64,000 nt of DNA, taken from NCBI RefSeq assembly GCF_049720995.1, contig NZ_JBNASF010000006.1, positions 11,471-75,470 on the forward strand. The letters run 5' to 3'. Every line of letters starts with the position of its first letter. The first letter of the stretch is position 1. The notes beneath the pieces were generated by a model. That model saw only the letters and a list, made by a program, of their open reading frames with translations. It was not told the DNA's origin and made no database searches. Of this stretch, positions 33,257-42,536 are shown in pieces. The position numbers and the translations under genes were made by a program. This DNA comes from Methanothermobacter sp049720995 (lineage in GTDB: Archaea > Methanobacteriota > Methanobacteria > Methanobacteriales > Methanothermobacteraceae).

Positions 33257-35887
33257 TCAGCGCACTATTTCTATTATGATCTCAGGTTCATCCATGTTGA
33301 GCACATCGACCCTTTCACCTGCTGTTCCCACAACCTCCTTCTTGAAGGTGATGTGTTCAGCTGTGAGTCTTTTTCCCGCGACTTCTATTTCCCCATTTTC
33401 CTGAAGTTCATCGTAGACATCCTGGGGGTCAGATCCCTGGAGATGTGAGATTATGGCAGGTGCGTCTCCCCTGAACTCGGGTCCTATCCTGTCCATTCTC
33501 GGTTCAAGTTCCACGACCCTCTCGGTTATTTCAGGTTCACCCGTCTCAAGGTTCACCTCAGATATATTCATCGTCCCTGCTATGTCCTCGAGGAATGGTT
33601 CTATCATTGCCGCTGAATCCTCATCAGTGTATATGGTGGCTGATCGGAGGGGTGCGTTGAGGGGCATCTTTGATGATGACTTGAACCTCCTGATTTCACC
33701 TATAACCTCAACTGCAAGGTCACCCATCCTCTCGATTTCCGGGTCAACCAGTTCAGGCCGGTACTCTGGCCAGCCTTTCACATGTATTGATCCCTCACCT
33801 ATGTGCTGGTGAACCTCCTCTGTGAAGTGGGGTGTCACCGGGGCAAGGAGCCTGATGCATGTCTCAAGGACCATCCTGAGGGTGGTCCGGGCTGCCGTCC
33901 TTGAGGCATCATCCGCTTCTGAGTACAGGCGGTACTTAACGGCCTCTATGTACTCATCACAGAAGTCATGCCAGACGAACTTCTGGATCCTCCCCACCGC
34001 CGCGGCGAAGTTGTACTCCTCCAGGCTCTCTGTAACGTCCCTCACCAGGTTCATGAGCCTGGAGAGTATCCAGCGATCAAGAGGCCTGAATTCCGCCTCC
34101 CCCTCATCTCCCAGGTGGATGCTTATGAATCTGAATGCATTCCAGAATTTCCTCAGGAACTTGTAGCCGTACTTCACGTCCTTCCAGGCAAATGGAACGT
34201 CTGAACCGGGCACGCTCCCTGCGGCCCAGAGCCTCAGTGCATCGGCCCCGTAGTCCTCAAGGACCTCCTCCGGTGCTATAACATTCCCCCGGGACTTGCT
34301 CATCTTGTGTCCGTCCTCCCCGAACACCATCCCGTTTATCACTATCTCACTGAAGGGTTTCTCACCGGTGAGTGCCATGCATCTCAGTATCGTGTAGAAT
34401 GCCCAGGTACGGATTATGTCGTGTCCCTGTGGTCTCAGATTTGCTGGGAAGAGGTCCCTGTAGGATTCATCTGGCCATCCTGCAACCGAGAGCGGGGATA
34501 TTGAGCTGTCCATCCAGGTGTCAAGGACGTCCTCCTCGCCAATGAATTCTGTGCTTCCGCATTCACATTTTATGCCTGGATCGTCCCTTGTTGGGTCAAC
34601 CGGCAGCATATCCTCCTCTGCAACGTGAACCCTTCCACATTCCCTGCAGTACCACACGGGTATGGGTGTTGCGAATATCCTCTGCCTTGATATGCACCAG
34701 TCCCAGTCCATGGATCCTGTCCAGTTGAGGAGCCTCGTCTTCATGTGTTCGGGTACCCATTCCATTTCCTCAGCGGCCCTTCTAACATCAGGTATGAGTT
34801 TCTTTACCGCGACAAACCACTGCTTCTTGACCAGGATCTCTATAGGTGTCTTGCACCTCCAGCAGGTACCCACGTTCTGCTTCACCGGCTCCTTTCTCAG
34901 GAGGAATCCCTCCCTTTCAAGGTCCTCAACTATCTGTTCCTTGCACTCCCTTATGGTAAGACCCTTATATTTACCCGCGGCTTCGGTCATGTATCCCCTT
35001 TCATCTATCGCCTCTATAACGTCTAGGTTATGGCGGTTGACCCAGGTAACGTCTGTCTTATCCCCGAAGGTACATATCATAACAGCACCGGTACCGAATT
35101 CAGGGTCAACATCAGGGTCCTTTATCAGTTTAACCCTCTGGCCGAAGAGGGGTACCTCTATCTCTTTACCCTCAAATTCACTGAACCTCTCATCATCGGG
35201 GTGCACAGCCACCGCCACGCAGGCTGCCATGAGCTCCGGCCTTGTTGTGGCTATCTCTATGTCCTCACCATCCTCAACAGGAAACCTCACATAGTTGAGG
35301 TTCGTCTCGTTCTCAACGTATTCGACCTCTGCAAAGGCTATCGCAGTCTCACACCTGGGGCACCAGTTGACCGGGTGCACGCCCTGGTATATGAGGCCCT
35401 CCTCGTACATGCGCAGGAATGAGAGCTGGGTTCTCCTCATGTACTCTGGAGTCATGGTCACGAATTCGTGGCTCCAGTCCTGGCTGAAGCCGAGGCGCTG
35501 CATCTGCTCCTTCATCATCCTTATGTTTTCCTGTGTGAGTTCCACACAGAGCCGTCTGAATTCCTCACGGGACACATCACTCTTCTTTATGTTGTGGGTC
35601 TCCTCAACCTTGACCTCTGTTGGAAGACCGTGACAGTCCCAGCCCTGGGGGAAGAGGACATCGAATCCCCTCATTCTCCTGAACCTTGCTATTATGTCCA
35701 TGTAAACCCAGTTGAGTACGTGGCCCATGTGTATGGATCCTGTGGGGTATGGTGGTGGTGTGTCTATGATGTAGCTGGGCTTTGTTCCTGACCCTATGAA
35801 GCGGTATATGTCATCTTCCTGCCATTTTTTCTGCCATTTAACCTCGTTTTTATGGTTGTAATCCTTTGGGATCTGGTTATCGGTCAT
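33257..35887 (-). CDS. valS: Valyl-tRNA synthetase
   Basis: An 876-residue class I synthetase charging tRNA-Val. The HIGH motif appears as PPYPTGSIHMGHVLNW and the KMSKS motif as DGHKMSKSRGN. An editing (CP1) domain with TTRPELMAACVAVAVHPDD lies between. Zinc-knuckle cysteines (CWRC, CREC, CEC) are present. LDTWMDSSISPL is typical of archaeal ValS. The C-terminal anticodon-binding region lacks the long coiled coil of bacterial ValS, as expected. The ATG follows a GGAG eight bases upstream. Confidence 0.95.
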   Translation of the reverse strand: MTDNQIPKDYNHKNEVKWQKKWQEDDIYRFIGSGTKPSYIIDTPPPYPTGSIHMGHVLNWVYMDIIARFRRMRGFDVLFPQGWDCHGLPTEVKVEETHNIKKSDVSREEFRRLCVELTQENIRMMKEQMQRLGFSQDWSHEFVTMTPEYMRRTQLSFLRMYEEGLIYQGVHPVNWCPRCETAIAFAEVEYVENETNLNYVRFPVEDGEDIEIATTRPELMAACVAVAVHPDDERFSEFEGKEIEVPLFGQRVKLIKDPDVDPEFGTGAVMICTFGDKTDVTWVNRHNLDVIEAIDERGYMTEAAGKYKGLTIRECKEQIVEDLEREGFLLRKEPVKQNVGTCWRCKTPIEILVKKQWFVAVKKLIPDVRRAAEEMEWVPEHMKTRLLNWTGSMDWDWCISRQRIFATPIPVWYCRECGRVHVAEEDMLPVDPTRDDPGIKCECGSTEFIGEEDVLDTWMDSSISPLSVAGWPDESYRDLFPANLRPQGHDIIRTWAFYTILRCMALTGEKPFSEIVINGMVFGEDGHKMSKSRGNVIAPEEVLEDYGADALRLWAAGSVPGSDVPFAWKDVKYGYKFLRKFWNAFRFISIHLGDEGEAEFRPLDRWILSRLMNLVRDVTESLEEYNFAAAVGRIQKFVWHDFCDEYIEAVKYRLYSEADDASRTAARTTLRMVLETCIRLLAPVTPHFTEEVHQHIGEGSIHVKGWPEYRPELVDPEIERMGDLAVEVIGEIRRFKSSSKMPLNAPLRSATIYTDEDSAAMIEPFLEDIAGTMNISEVNLETGEPEITERVVELEPRMDRIGPEFRGDAPAIISHLQGSDPQDVYDELQENGEIEVAGKRLTAEHITFKKEVVGTAGERVDVLNMDEPEIIIEIVR

Positions 35888-36028
35888 CTTATTCTCTCCC
35901 TGATAGAAGCTGTGAAGTGCTGGAAAGTTATATGATAATATTCACTACCCAATCTTTATAAAGATGTTTGAATACTCTAACTTTGTGGAGAAATAAAAGG
36001 AGAGCAAGTTCTCATATGGTGAATGCCA

Positions 36029-36388
36029 ATGGAGTTGATCTGGTTCTACATAGCACTCTTCCTTGCAATAAGTGATGAGATACACACGAGGATACTGTGG
36101 AATGTCTTCTTTGATTTCTACATACTTCTTGCCGGGATCATCAAGGAGACCGTATCATCCAGTATACAGCTTTGGCTGGTCCATGAGGGTCTGGAGGCCC
36201 TCTTCCACTTCATAGTGCTGTCCGCGGTGTTCCTCTCATTTAAGATAGGGTTCCTTGCAGCCCTCATACACCTTGTTGTGGATCTCTATCATCAGTTGAG
36301 CGGGATAGACCATGGGTGGCTGTATCACAGGGCCCTCCACTTCACTGTGGAATCAGTTTTCTTCATAATGGTCTTCTCTGCCCTCTAG
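36029..36388 (+). CDS. Small histidine-rich membrane protein
   Basis: About 119 residues with three predicted membrane helices (LIWFYIALFLAISDEIHTRI, FIVLSAVFLSFKIGFLAALI, FTVESVFFIMVFSAL). Between the last two lies a His-rich stretch, IHLVVDLYHQLSGIDHGW then LYHRALH. The regular His spacing next to Asp residues suggests metal binding, but I do not recognise a family. The start at 36029 has GGTGA six bases before it. The gene stands alone between valS, which diverges, and an exported protein gene, which converges. Confidence 0.75.
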   Translation: MELIWFYIALFLAISDEIHTRILWNVFFDFYILLAGIIKETVSSSIQLWLVHEGLEALFHFIVLSAVFLSFKIGFLAALIHLVVDLYHQLSGIDHGWLYHRALHFTVESVFFIMVFSAL

Positions 36389-36415
36389 AAGGTTTCATTT
36401 TTCCCTTTAAATATA

Positions 36416-37309
36416 TTATCTGGTTCTCCCCAGTGTCAGAGACCCCAGGAATTTTGTGGTGGGTATCCGTGGGAGTGATGATGCAGAAAAATATTTTCCA
36501 AGGAATATTATGTTATCGGGCCTTCCCCGGTTTCTTCCAAGGAGCCTGCCTCCATCGAAGGTTGCGTGCACCCTCAGAAGTGTGGAGTTCTTCATGCTCA
36601 GGGTCTCATAGAGAAGTATGTTTCGCCTGTTGTATCCCCAGCGGTCCGTCCCGGCAGCATAAACCGCTGCCTTAAGGGGATCTGCACTCCAGCGGGAATA
36701 GTAGCCTCTCCTGTAATACGAGGGACTGTTGGGCACACTTATGTACTCCCCGCTCCTCAGTCTGAATACCGAGAGCCTTGAGTAGCCTCTCCTGTAAATC
36801 GAAACCCCTGCCTGACCCCCCGGGCCCCTTATAACAAAGTGGCCGAGGCCGAGTTTCCTCACGAGGCTGTGGGCCCTCCTCATATCATAGGATGTCACGT
36901 TGCCACGCCGGATGATGTCTCCCCCTATGGACTCAAGGGCCCGGTTTATCCAGACTATATCGGGTCCTCCGGCCCCCATCATCCAGCCACCCTCTGAGAT
37001 TATGGTGTGGAAGAAGTATCCGTTGACGGTCTTGTATTCCTTCAGGGTTTCCCTGCCGTTCCAGACCGTCTTCTGAATCCTGAGGGTGGCGGCGTAGGTG
37101 GAATCCCGCCTGTATGCGAAGACCGCATCACTCTCATTAACATTAACCACCACCGAGCAGCATTCAGAGTCAGCCTCATGGGTATGGACCCCTGATGACC
37201 CCCAGGTACTCCAGCCATTATCTGCGGACGTCTGATCCGTAGCTGCAGCTGATGCCGCACCCGTGAGAATCGCGATTACAAAGAAAATACAGCAAAAAAT
37301 GTGCCTCAA
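36416..37309 (-). CDS. Exported protein of unknown function
   Basis: About 297 residues. A signal peptide (IFCCIFFVIAILTGAASAAA) is followed by a mature protein rich in Arg, Tyr and Gly. Distinct stretches are the paired cysteines DSECCSVVVNVNESDAVFAY, NGYFFHTIISEGGWMMGAGG, and YYRRGYYSRWSADPLKAAVY. N-glycosylation sequons are present (NES, NVT, NST). I do not recognise the fold; the ECC motif after the signal could be a nucleophile or disulphide. The TTG at 37309 follows GGGGGTG by six bases; GTG 37318 is the alternative. Probably wall-associated. Confidence 0.7.
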   Translation of the reverse strand: MRHIFCCIFFVIAILTGAASAAATDQTSADNGWSTWGSSGVHTHEADSECCSVVVNVNESDAVFAYRRDSTYAATLRIQKTVWNGRETLKEYKTVNGYFFHTIISEGGWMMGAGGPDIVWINRALESIGGDIIRRGNVTSYDMRRAHSLVRKLGLGHFVIRGPGGQAGVSIYRRGYSRLSVFRLRSGEYISVPNSPSYYRRGYYSRWSADPLKAAVYAAGTDRWGYNRRNILLYETLSMKNSTLLRVHATFDGGRLLGRNRGRPDNIIFLGKYFSASSLPRIPTTKFLGSLTLGRTR

Positions 37310-37432
37310 CAGTAACACCCCCTTTCTATTTATCTGTTTCCTGGAATATATGAATGTTGTGATAGGGGCGGGTTAATTATTTATTGGATACCCATGATAA
37401 TTTGAACCATCACATTTACCGGAGAGATCACC

Positions 37433-39088
37433 ATGCCTGTTATAACGTTGGATTACGATGACCTGAAGGAACTGGGCATTGACATTGATAGGGAAAGGCT
37501 CATTGAAGTTCTGCCGATGATGGGAAGTGACATTGAGGACTTTGACGATGAGGGTATTAAGGTTGAATTCTTCCCGAACCGCCCTGACCTCCTCTCGGTT
37601 GAGGGTGTTGCAAGGAGTCTCAGGGGATTTCTGGGCATTGAAACAGGCATGCCCCGTTATGATGTTCCTGAATCAGACATTGAGGTGACCGTTGATGAGT
37701 CTGTCCTCGGTGTGAGGCCCCACCTTGGAATGGCTGTCATTGAAAATGTGAGATTCACAGATAAGAAGCTTAAACAGGTGATGGAGTTCCAGGAGGACCT
37801 GCATTGGGTTATCGGAAGGGACCGGAGGAAGGTGGCCATTGGTATACATGACCTTGACCGTGTTGAGCCGCCCTTCGTCTACAGTGCAGTTGAACCTGAT
37901 GGTGTCAGCTTCACCCCCCTTGAGAGCGTATGTGAAATGACACCCAGGGAGATACTGGAGGAGCACCCCAAGGGAGTGGCCTATGCACATCTCCTGAGGA
38001 ACCATGAAAGGTATCCCCTCATAACCGATAAGAATGGGGATGTACTCTCCCTTCCACCCATAATAAACGGGGAACTCACCAAGTTAACTCCTGACACAGA
38101 GAGGGTACTCGTTGATGTTACAGGCACCGATGAGAGGGCCGTTAACCAGGCCCTGAATATCATATGCACCTCCTTTGCAGAGTCTGGTGGTGTTATAAGG
38201 TCCGTGAAGGTAAGGTGCCCTGAATCTGAGTTAAGGCTCCCGGACCTTACACCGAAGGAGATGATTGTCTCTGTATCAACAGCTTCACGCATAACAGGCA
38301 TTGAATTTGACGCTGCTGAGATTAAAGGGCTCCTCATGAGGGCCCGTATGGATGCATCCATCGTCTCCCATGATGAGGTCCTTGCGGTTATCCCGGCCTA
38401 CAGGGTGGACATTCTCCACGAGGTTGACCTTGTTGAGAACATAGCAACCCAGTACTGCATAGGGAGGATCGAACCCCTTATCCCTGAGGTTGCAACCATT
38501 GCAGAGGAGGATAACTGGAACAGGGCCGATAAATTCATAAGGGAGGTTATGGTTGGTCTGGGGTTCCAGGAGGTGATGAGCCTCATGCTGACGAGTGAGG
38601 AAAGCCACTACCGGAGGATGAGGCTCCAGGAGGATGAGAGGGTGCAGGTTGCCCAGCCGATTTCACAGGATCGGACAATGATCCGCAAGAGCCTTCTGAA
38701 TGCTCTCCTTGAATTCCTTGAGGATAACAGGCATGAGGACCTCCCCCAGAGAATATTTGAGGTTGGCGATGTGGTATACATTGACCCTGAAGCCGAGACC
38801 CGTACGCGTACCGTGAAGAAGCTTGCATGTGCAGTCACCCACTCAAGCGCGGGTTTCACCGAGATCAAGTCAATTGCGGCTGCAGTGGTTGAGAACCTTG
38901 GATATGAGTTCAGGGTGGAACCCCTCGACCACCCATCATTCATAAGGGGGAGGTGTGCGTCCATTGAATCTGAGGGGGAGTCATCAGGAATAAGAGGGTT
39001 CTTCGGTGAGGTTCACCCTGAGGTTGTGACAAACTTCAACCTGGAGTACCCTGTAATTGCCCTTGAAATTGAATTTGAGGAAAAGTGA
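37433..39088 (+). CDS. pheT: Phenylalanyl-tRNA synthetase beta subunit
   Basis: A 551-residue archaeal-type PheRS beta subunit. It has the N-terminal segment EVLPMMGSDIEDFDDEGIKV, the editing and B3/B4 domain (SVEGVARSLRGFLGIE then KVAIGIHDLDRVEPPF), a B5 region (MIVSVSTASRITGIEFDA then IPAYRVDILHEVDLVE) and a C-terminal catalytic-like domain (REVMVGLGFQEVMSLMLTS, LPQRIFEVGDVV). It forms the heterotetramer with PheS, encoded far away at 8267-9799. Confidence 0.96.
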   Translation: MPVITLDYDDLKELGIDIDRERLIEVLPMMGSDIEDFDDEGIKVEFFPNRPDLLSVEGVARSLRGFLGIETGMPRYDVPESDIEVTVDESVLGVRPHLGMAVIENVRFTDKKLKQVMEFQEDLHWVIGRDRRKVAIGIHDLDRVEPPFVYSAVEPDGVSFTPLESVCEMTPREILEEHPKGVAYAHLLRNHERYPLITDKNGDVLSLPPIINGELTKLTPDTERVLVDVTGTDERAVNQALNIICTSFAESGGVIRSVKVRCPESELRLPDLTPKEMIVSVSTASRITGIEFDAAEIKGLLMRARMDASIVSHDEVLAVIPAYRVDILHEVDLVENIATQYCIGRIEPLIPEVATIAEEDNWNRADKFIREVMVGLGFQEVMSLMLTSEESHYRRMRLQEDERVQVAQPISQDRTMIRKSLLNALLEFLEDNRHEDLPQRIFEVGDVVYIDPEAETRTRTVKKLACAVTHSSAGFTEIKSIAAAVVENLGYEFRVEPLDHPSFIRGRCASIESEGESSGIRGFFGEVHPEVVTNFNLEYPVIALEIEFEEK

Positions 39089-39181
39089 ATTTTATGAGCT
39101 CCCCTGGCCGAATCCCATCATTGCTGTTTCGTGATCCTCAAGAAGGAAAAATAAATAAGCGGGTTAAGGGTTTACACCGGG

Positions 39182-39283
39182 ACCCTGAAAACCCTAACAA
39201 CCAACCCTCAGGACCTACCAGCAACCAAAACCCTGAAACCCCTAATAACCAACCCTCAGGACCTACCAGCAACCGAAACCCTT
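39182..39283. repeat. 48-bp tandem repeat between convergent genes
   Basis: A 48-bp unit beginning ACCCTGAAAACCCTAACAAC spans 39182-39229 and repeats with three changes at 39230-39277, with the start of a third copy. The second unit contains the 3' end and stop of the YjbQ-family gene (39256). Read on the plus strand it gives 16-residue repeats (PNNQPSGPTSN) in an unsupported open frame. Confidence 0.75.
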
Positions 39284-39669
39284 AGCCTCCTGTTTCTTGG
39301 TCCGTCAAGTTCAGCAAAGAATATGCTCTGCCATGTACCCAGGTCCATCTTCCCATTCACCACCGGGATGGTCTGACTCCCACCCAGGAGCACGGCCCTC
39401 AGGTGGGAATCAGCATTGTTATCTATTACATTATGGCCATATGACCCGCCTGAAGGCACCATAGCTGTGAGCATTGACTCTATGTCTCCCAGAAGCCGCG
39501 TCTCATTTTCATTTATGAATATCGCCGATGTGGAATGCCTTGAAAAGACGTTCAGTATCCCTTCATTTATCCCGGATGACTCGAGGACCCCTGAAACCAT
39601 GGAGGTTATATCAATGAGTTCAACCCGCATGGAGGTCCTGAGTGGAATCTCCTCTGTATAGAATTCCAT
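39256..39669 (-). CDS. YjbQ family protein (UPF0047)
   Basis: A 137-residue small beta-rich enzyme-like protein. Family motifs are FSRHSTSAIFINENE, YGHNVIDNNADSHLRAVL and LGTWQSIFFAELDGPR, with conserved His residues that may bind metal. Some members have weak thiamine-phosphate synthase activity; the true role is unsettled. The ATG at 39669 is preceded by GGTG and begins at the family's usual N-terminus; the frame is open to 39723. Its last residues are encoded in a duplicated 48-bp unit, so the C-terminus may have been altered by that duplication. Confidence 0.88.
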   Translation of the reverse strand: MEFYTEEIPLRTSMRVELIDITSMVSGVLESSGINEGILNVFSRHSTSAIFINENETRLLGDIESMLTAMVPSGGSYGHNVIDNNADSHLRAVLLGGSQTIPVVNGKMDLGTWQSIFFAELDGPRNRRLRVSVAGRS

Positions 39670-39735
39670 GGAAACACCGGTTTTAGTTATGGTCCTATAA
39701 AAATAAAAGTTTTGGCCATGCACTCACAGAAAAAA

Positions 39736-40866
39736 CTATTTGAGCACACCTGAGAACAGACTGGTAAGCCTGTAGAGGAGGCTTTTATCCTGGTAGAAAG
39801 CCCTGTGTGGGCACACCTCCATGCAACAGAGGCAGTTGATGCAGCTTGAGTAGTCAAACTCCGGTACCAGCGCCCCGGACCTCAGGGCATCGGCAGGACA
39901 GCTTTCAACACATACATTACAGTTCCTGCACCTTTCAGGGTCTATGGCCGGCCTTGACCACCAGAGTTTCATGAGTGCCCGTGCAAGACCCGATGGAAGA
40001 AGATCAAGGGTGTAGTATATGTTGGAGGGCCACCTGAAATCATCCACAGATTCAGATTCCAATCCCAGAATTTCTATATCTGAGGGTTCAGGCGCAAGGT
40101 TCCTCCTCCGTGCAGCCTCATTCACAGGTAACCTGAAGGGGTCCATACCCAGGAGCAGAGGTATGTAAATGTCAAGTGCCAGCGCATCCTCCGATGCCAG
40201 GAAAAGCCCAAGGTGTCTTGGATCACCTCCCGAGGGACCATTGCCCTCCATCCCCACCACCCCATCCACCAGGGTGAGTGCAGGATCCGTAAGCAGGTAG
40301 ATCTCAAGGAGTTTCTCAGCGAACTCAGATGGCCTCGGGTGTTCCCTGTGATAATCCGCCTTCCTGAAACCTGGTACAGCACCATACATGTTCTTGACAG
40401 CACATGTGAAGATGGTCATGGAGTGGGTCTTGAGCTTCGGGAGGTTTACAACGGTGTCGCTATCCACAACTGGCCTTGAGATGGGGTAGCCCTCCCCTCC
40501 CATTATGTAGGACCCTGCCGCCTCAAAGTTTATGAGTTCAATATCAAGCCTCTCTGCCACGTCAAGTATCCCTGTGGCCCTCCAGAAACTCTCTATATTC
40601 CTGAAGGATCCGCCTGGACTGTCCCCAACCTTTACCTCTGCTCCAGTGTCTATGAAGAGCTCTGCAACCGCCTCGATAACCGCAGGATGTGTTGTGACGT
40701 GTCTGTCAGGAGGGGCTGCCATTAGCATGTTGGGTTTTAGAAGGACCCTGTCACCGGGCGATGCGAATTTTTTAACACCCCCAAGGTGATCCAGGCACTC
40801 TCTAACACCATCCCTGACCTCCTCAGGGTCATAGGACTGGCAACGAGTTACTGATACCGATGGCAT
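39736..40866 (-). CDS. DUF362 protein with C-terminal dicluster ferredoxin domain
   Basis: About 376 residues. The N-terminal 280 residues are DUF362 (VLLKPNMLMAAPPDRHVTTH, VGDSPGGSFRNIE, LPKLKTHSMTIFTCAVKNMY, VDGVVGMEGNGPSGGDPR). The C-terminus carries two 4Fe-4S motifs, CRNCNVCVESCPADAL and CINCLCCMEVCPHRAF. Such proteins are frequent in methanogens and clostridia, and their electron-transfer role is unknown. The ATG at 40866 follows a GGAG; a TTG at 40881 would add five residues. Mch lies 32 bases upstream, so it may be the tail of the one-carbon transcript. Confidence 0.88.
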   Translation of the reverse strand: MPSVSVTRCQSYDPEEVRDGVRECLDHLGGVKKFASPGDRVLLKPNMLMAAPPDRHVTTHPAVIEAVAELFIDTGAEVKVGDSPGGSFRNIESFWRATGILDVAERLDIELINFEAAGSYIMGGEGYPISRPVVDSDTVVNLPKLKTHSMTIFTCAVKNMYGAVPGFRKADYHREHPRPSEFAEKLLEIYLLTDPALTLVDGVVGMEGNGPSGGDPRHLGLFLASEDALALDIYIPLLLGMDPFRLPVNEAARRRNLAPEPSDIEILGLESESVDDFRWPSNIYYTLDLLPSGLARALMKLWWSRPAIDPERCRNCNVCVESCPADALRSGALVPEFDYSSCINCLCCMEVCPHRAFYQDKSLLYRLTSLFSGVLK

Positions 40867-40898
40867 GAACTGCTGCTCCAAAAAAGTTAAGAAAGAAA

Positions 40899-41861
40899 TT
40901 AAAGTCCAAAGGACTTCATCAGGAGTTCTTCATTGACGAACCCTGCCCTGAAGACATCACCGGTTCTCAGGTCATTTATGACGACCTCTGCTGGTGCGAA
41001 CATTCCCTTGTCTATCTTGTAGAAGTCGTAGTCCGCCTCCTTGAAGACGTCGTAGAATGGTTTACCGTAGCCCTCAGAGGCTGATGATGGCAGTTTCTCT
41101 GCAAGGGATTTCAGGTCATCACCCTCCTCTGATTTTATGTAGTAGTAGGTTCTGCCTCCAAAGAGGACTGCGTCATTGGTTTTACCCATTGCCTTCAGGC
41201 TGTCAGGGTCCACTGGGGCTATTGGGGCGATACCTGCGGCGTATTTGACCTTGTTAACATCAAAGTGGAGTGCCTCAAGCATCTTGTAGGTACCGTTCTC
41301 CACCACACGGCCTGAGATCTGTATTGAACCAACAAGGGATGAGGTTGGGGCCACGAGTACGTAAACGTTCTCAGGTGAAACATCACAGTCCTCTGCAATC
41401 CTGTCTGTGACGTCCTCCGCGGGGAGTTTATCTGCTTCAAGGGTGAGCACTGCAATGTCAGCCGCGTCCTGGTAGCCTATCTCCTCATAGGTCTCTGCCG
41501 GTTTAAGTGCCAGTGCCCTTGCAGGTCCTGAACCAAGTGCAAAGAAGTCACCGACACTGACTGACCAGCCTGCCTTCTGGGCGCCCAGTGTTGAGATTGC
41601 CGGGAAGTCTGTCTTTATCTTGACTGATGGAAGGGCGAACCTCTCTGATAGATCACCGGGTATTGATATGCCCACATCTGCAAGGCCTCCGAGGCACACC
41701 GCGGTGTAGAGTTCACCCGCCTTTATGCTACCATCAACGTTAACACCACAGTCTATGACTGTTGAGCCATTTTCAAGTTTATCAACGCTTATTTTAAGGT
41801 CATCTGCGCCTTCGATCATCCGGTCGACTATTTTCTTTGCCTCAATGTTCACACTAACCAT
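40899..41861 (-). CDS. mch: Methenyl-tetrahydromethanopterin cyclohydrolase
   Basis: A 320-residue Mch that converts formyl-H4MPT to methenyl-H4MPT, the third step of CO2 reduction to methane. The N-terminus VSVNIEAKKIVDRMIEGADD, the segment DFPAISTLGAQKAGWSVSVG and the C-terminal FAPAEVVINDLRTGDVFRAG are those of the methanogen enzyme. The ATG at 41861 follows AGGTGAT; it overlaps the end of thyA by eight bases, so translation is coupled. Cytosolic, highly acidic as usual for this group. Confidence 0.97.
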   Translation of the reverse strand: MVSVNIEAKKIVDRMIEGADDLKISVDKLENGSTVIDCGVNVDGSIKAGELYTAVCLGGLADVGISIPGDLSERFALPSVKIKTDFPAISTLGAQKAGWSVSVGDFFALGSGPARALALKPAETYEEIGYQDAADIAVLTLEADKLPAEDVTDRIAEDCDVSPENVYVLVAPTSSLVGSIQISGRVVENGTYKMLEALHFDVNKVKYAAGIAPIAPVDPDSLKAMGKTNDAVLFGGRTYYYIKSEEGDDLKSLAEKLPSSASEGYGKPFYDVFKEADYDFYKIDKGMFAPAEVVINDLRTGDVFRAGFVNEELLMKSFGL

Positions 41862-42525
41862 TTTCAATCACCTCTTTTGCTTCTTTGAAGTTAACCTCAT
41901 ATATATGAGCGCTAATGGAGTGGATGGTTATATGTCCAACATCAACCCCCACCTCTGATGCAACGTGATCTGCAAGGTAGGCCAGGCCAACGGCGTTGGG
42001 GAACCATGCGCCGTAGATGTCGTGGCTGCGCCAGAGTGCGGTGGTGAAGAGCCTCCCATCCCTCACCTTGAAGTCCACGAGGATCATGCATGGAACCTCA
42101 TCACTCCCAGTATCCGTTTTAGGGTCCCATGTGATCATGGTTGCCCTTCTGGACTCTTTACAGTTTTTCAGCCTCTCCACTGACTTATCCACCTGGTCCA
42201 CGCCGAAGTGTGCCCTCAGACGGTTCCCGTAGGTGTATATGAATCCCTTCCTGTCATCTGAGAGGAACTGTTCTGAGTACTTCGAGAGTTTCTCTCCACT
42301 CCAGAAGTACCCCTCAGGGACCCTGATGTTGATGAGTGATCTGCCCGGGAGGTGGTAAAAGTCGCCTGACCTGCCGAGGGGGTTCTTTATTGTCACAACC
42401 GTGTTCATGACCTCCCTTGTCAGGGACCCCCTTTCATCCCTTATCTCTCTTCCATCACGCATTATCTTCTCAACCAGTTTAAGCCAGCCCTCTGCAATTT
42501 CCTCGACGCTTATCTCATAGGCCAT
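41854..42525 (-). CDS. thyA: Archaeal-type thymidylate synthase
   Basis: A 223-residue short thymidylate synthase. The catalytic Cys is in DEVPCMILVDFKV. Nucleotide-binding motifs are TTALWRSHDIYGAWFPNAVG and HITIHSISAHIYEVNF. It methylates dUMP; in methanogens the C1 donor is probably methylene-H4MPT or a derivative, which fits its place between mch and metE. It overlaps mch by eight bases and follows metE by 11 bases. Confidence 0.95.
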   Translation of the reverse strand: MAYEISVEEIAEGWLKLVEKIMRDGREIRDERGSLTREVMNTVVTIKNPLGRSGDFYHLPGRSLINIRVPEGYFWSGEKLSKYSEQFLSDDRKGFIYTYGNRLRAHFGVDQVDKSVERLKNCKESRRATMITWDPKTDTGSDEVPCMILVDFKVRDGRLFTTALWRSHDIYGAWFPNAVGLAYLADHVASEVGVDVGHITIHSISAHIYEVNFKEAKEVIENG

Positions 42526-42536
42526 TTTTGAACCCC

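Noticed and set aside
34662..35294. Plus-strand frame of 210 residues
   Set aside because: It lies wholly antisense to valS, is Ser- and Thr-rich as shadow frames usually are, and has no motif.
39085..39285. Open frame with 16-residue repeats after pheT
   Set aside because: Its GTG overlaps the pheT stop, it has no ribosome-binding site, the repeat is an intergenic 48-bp duplication, and it runs antisense into the YjbQ gene.
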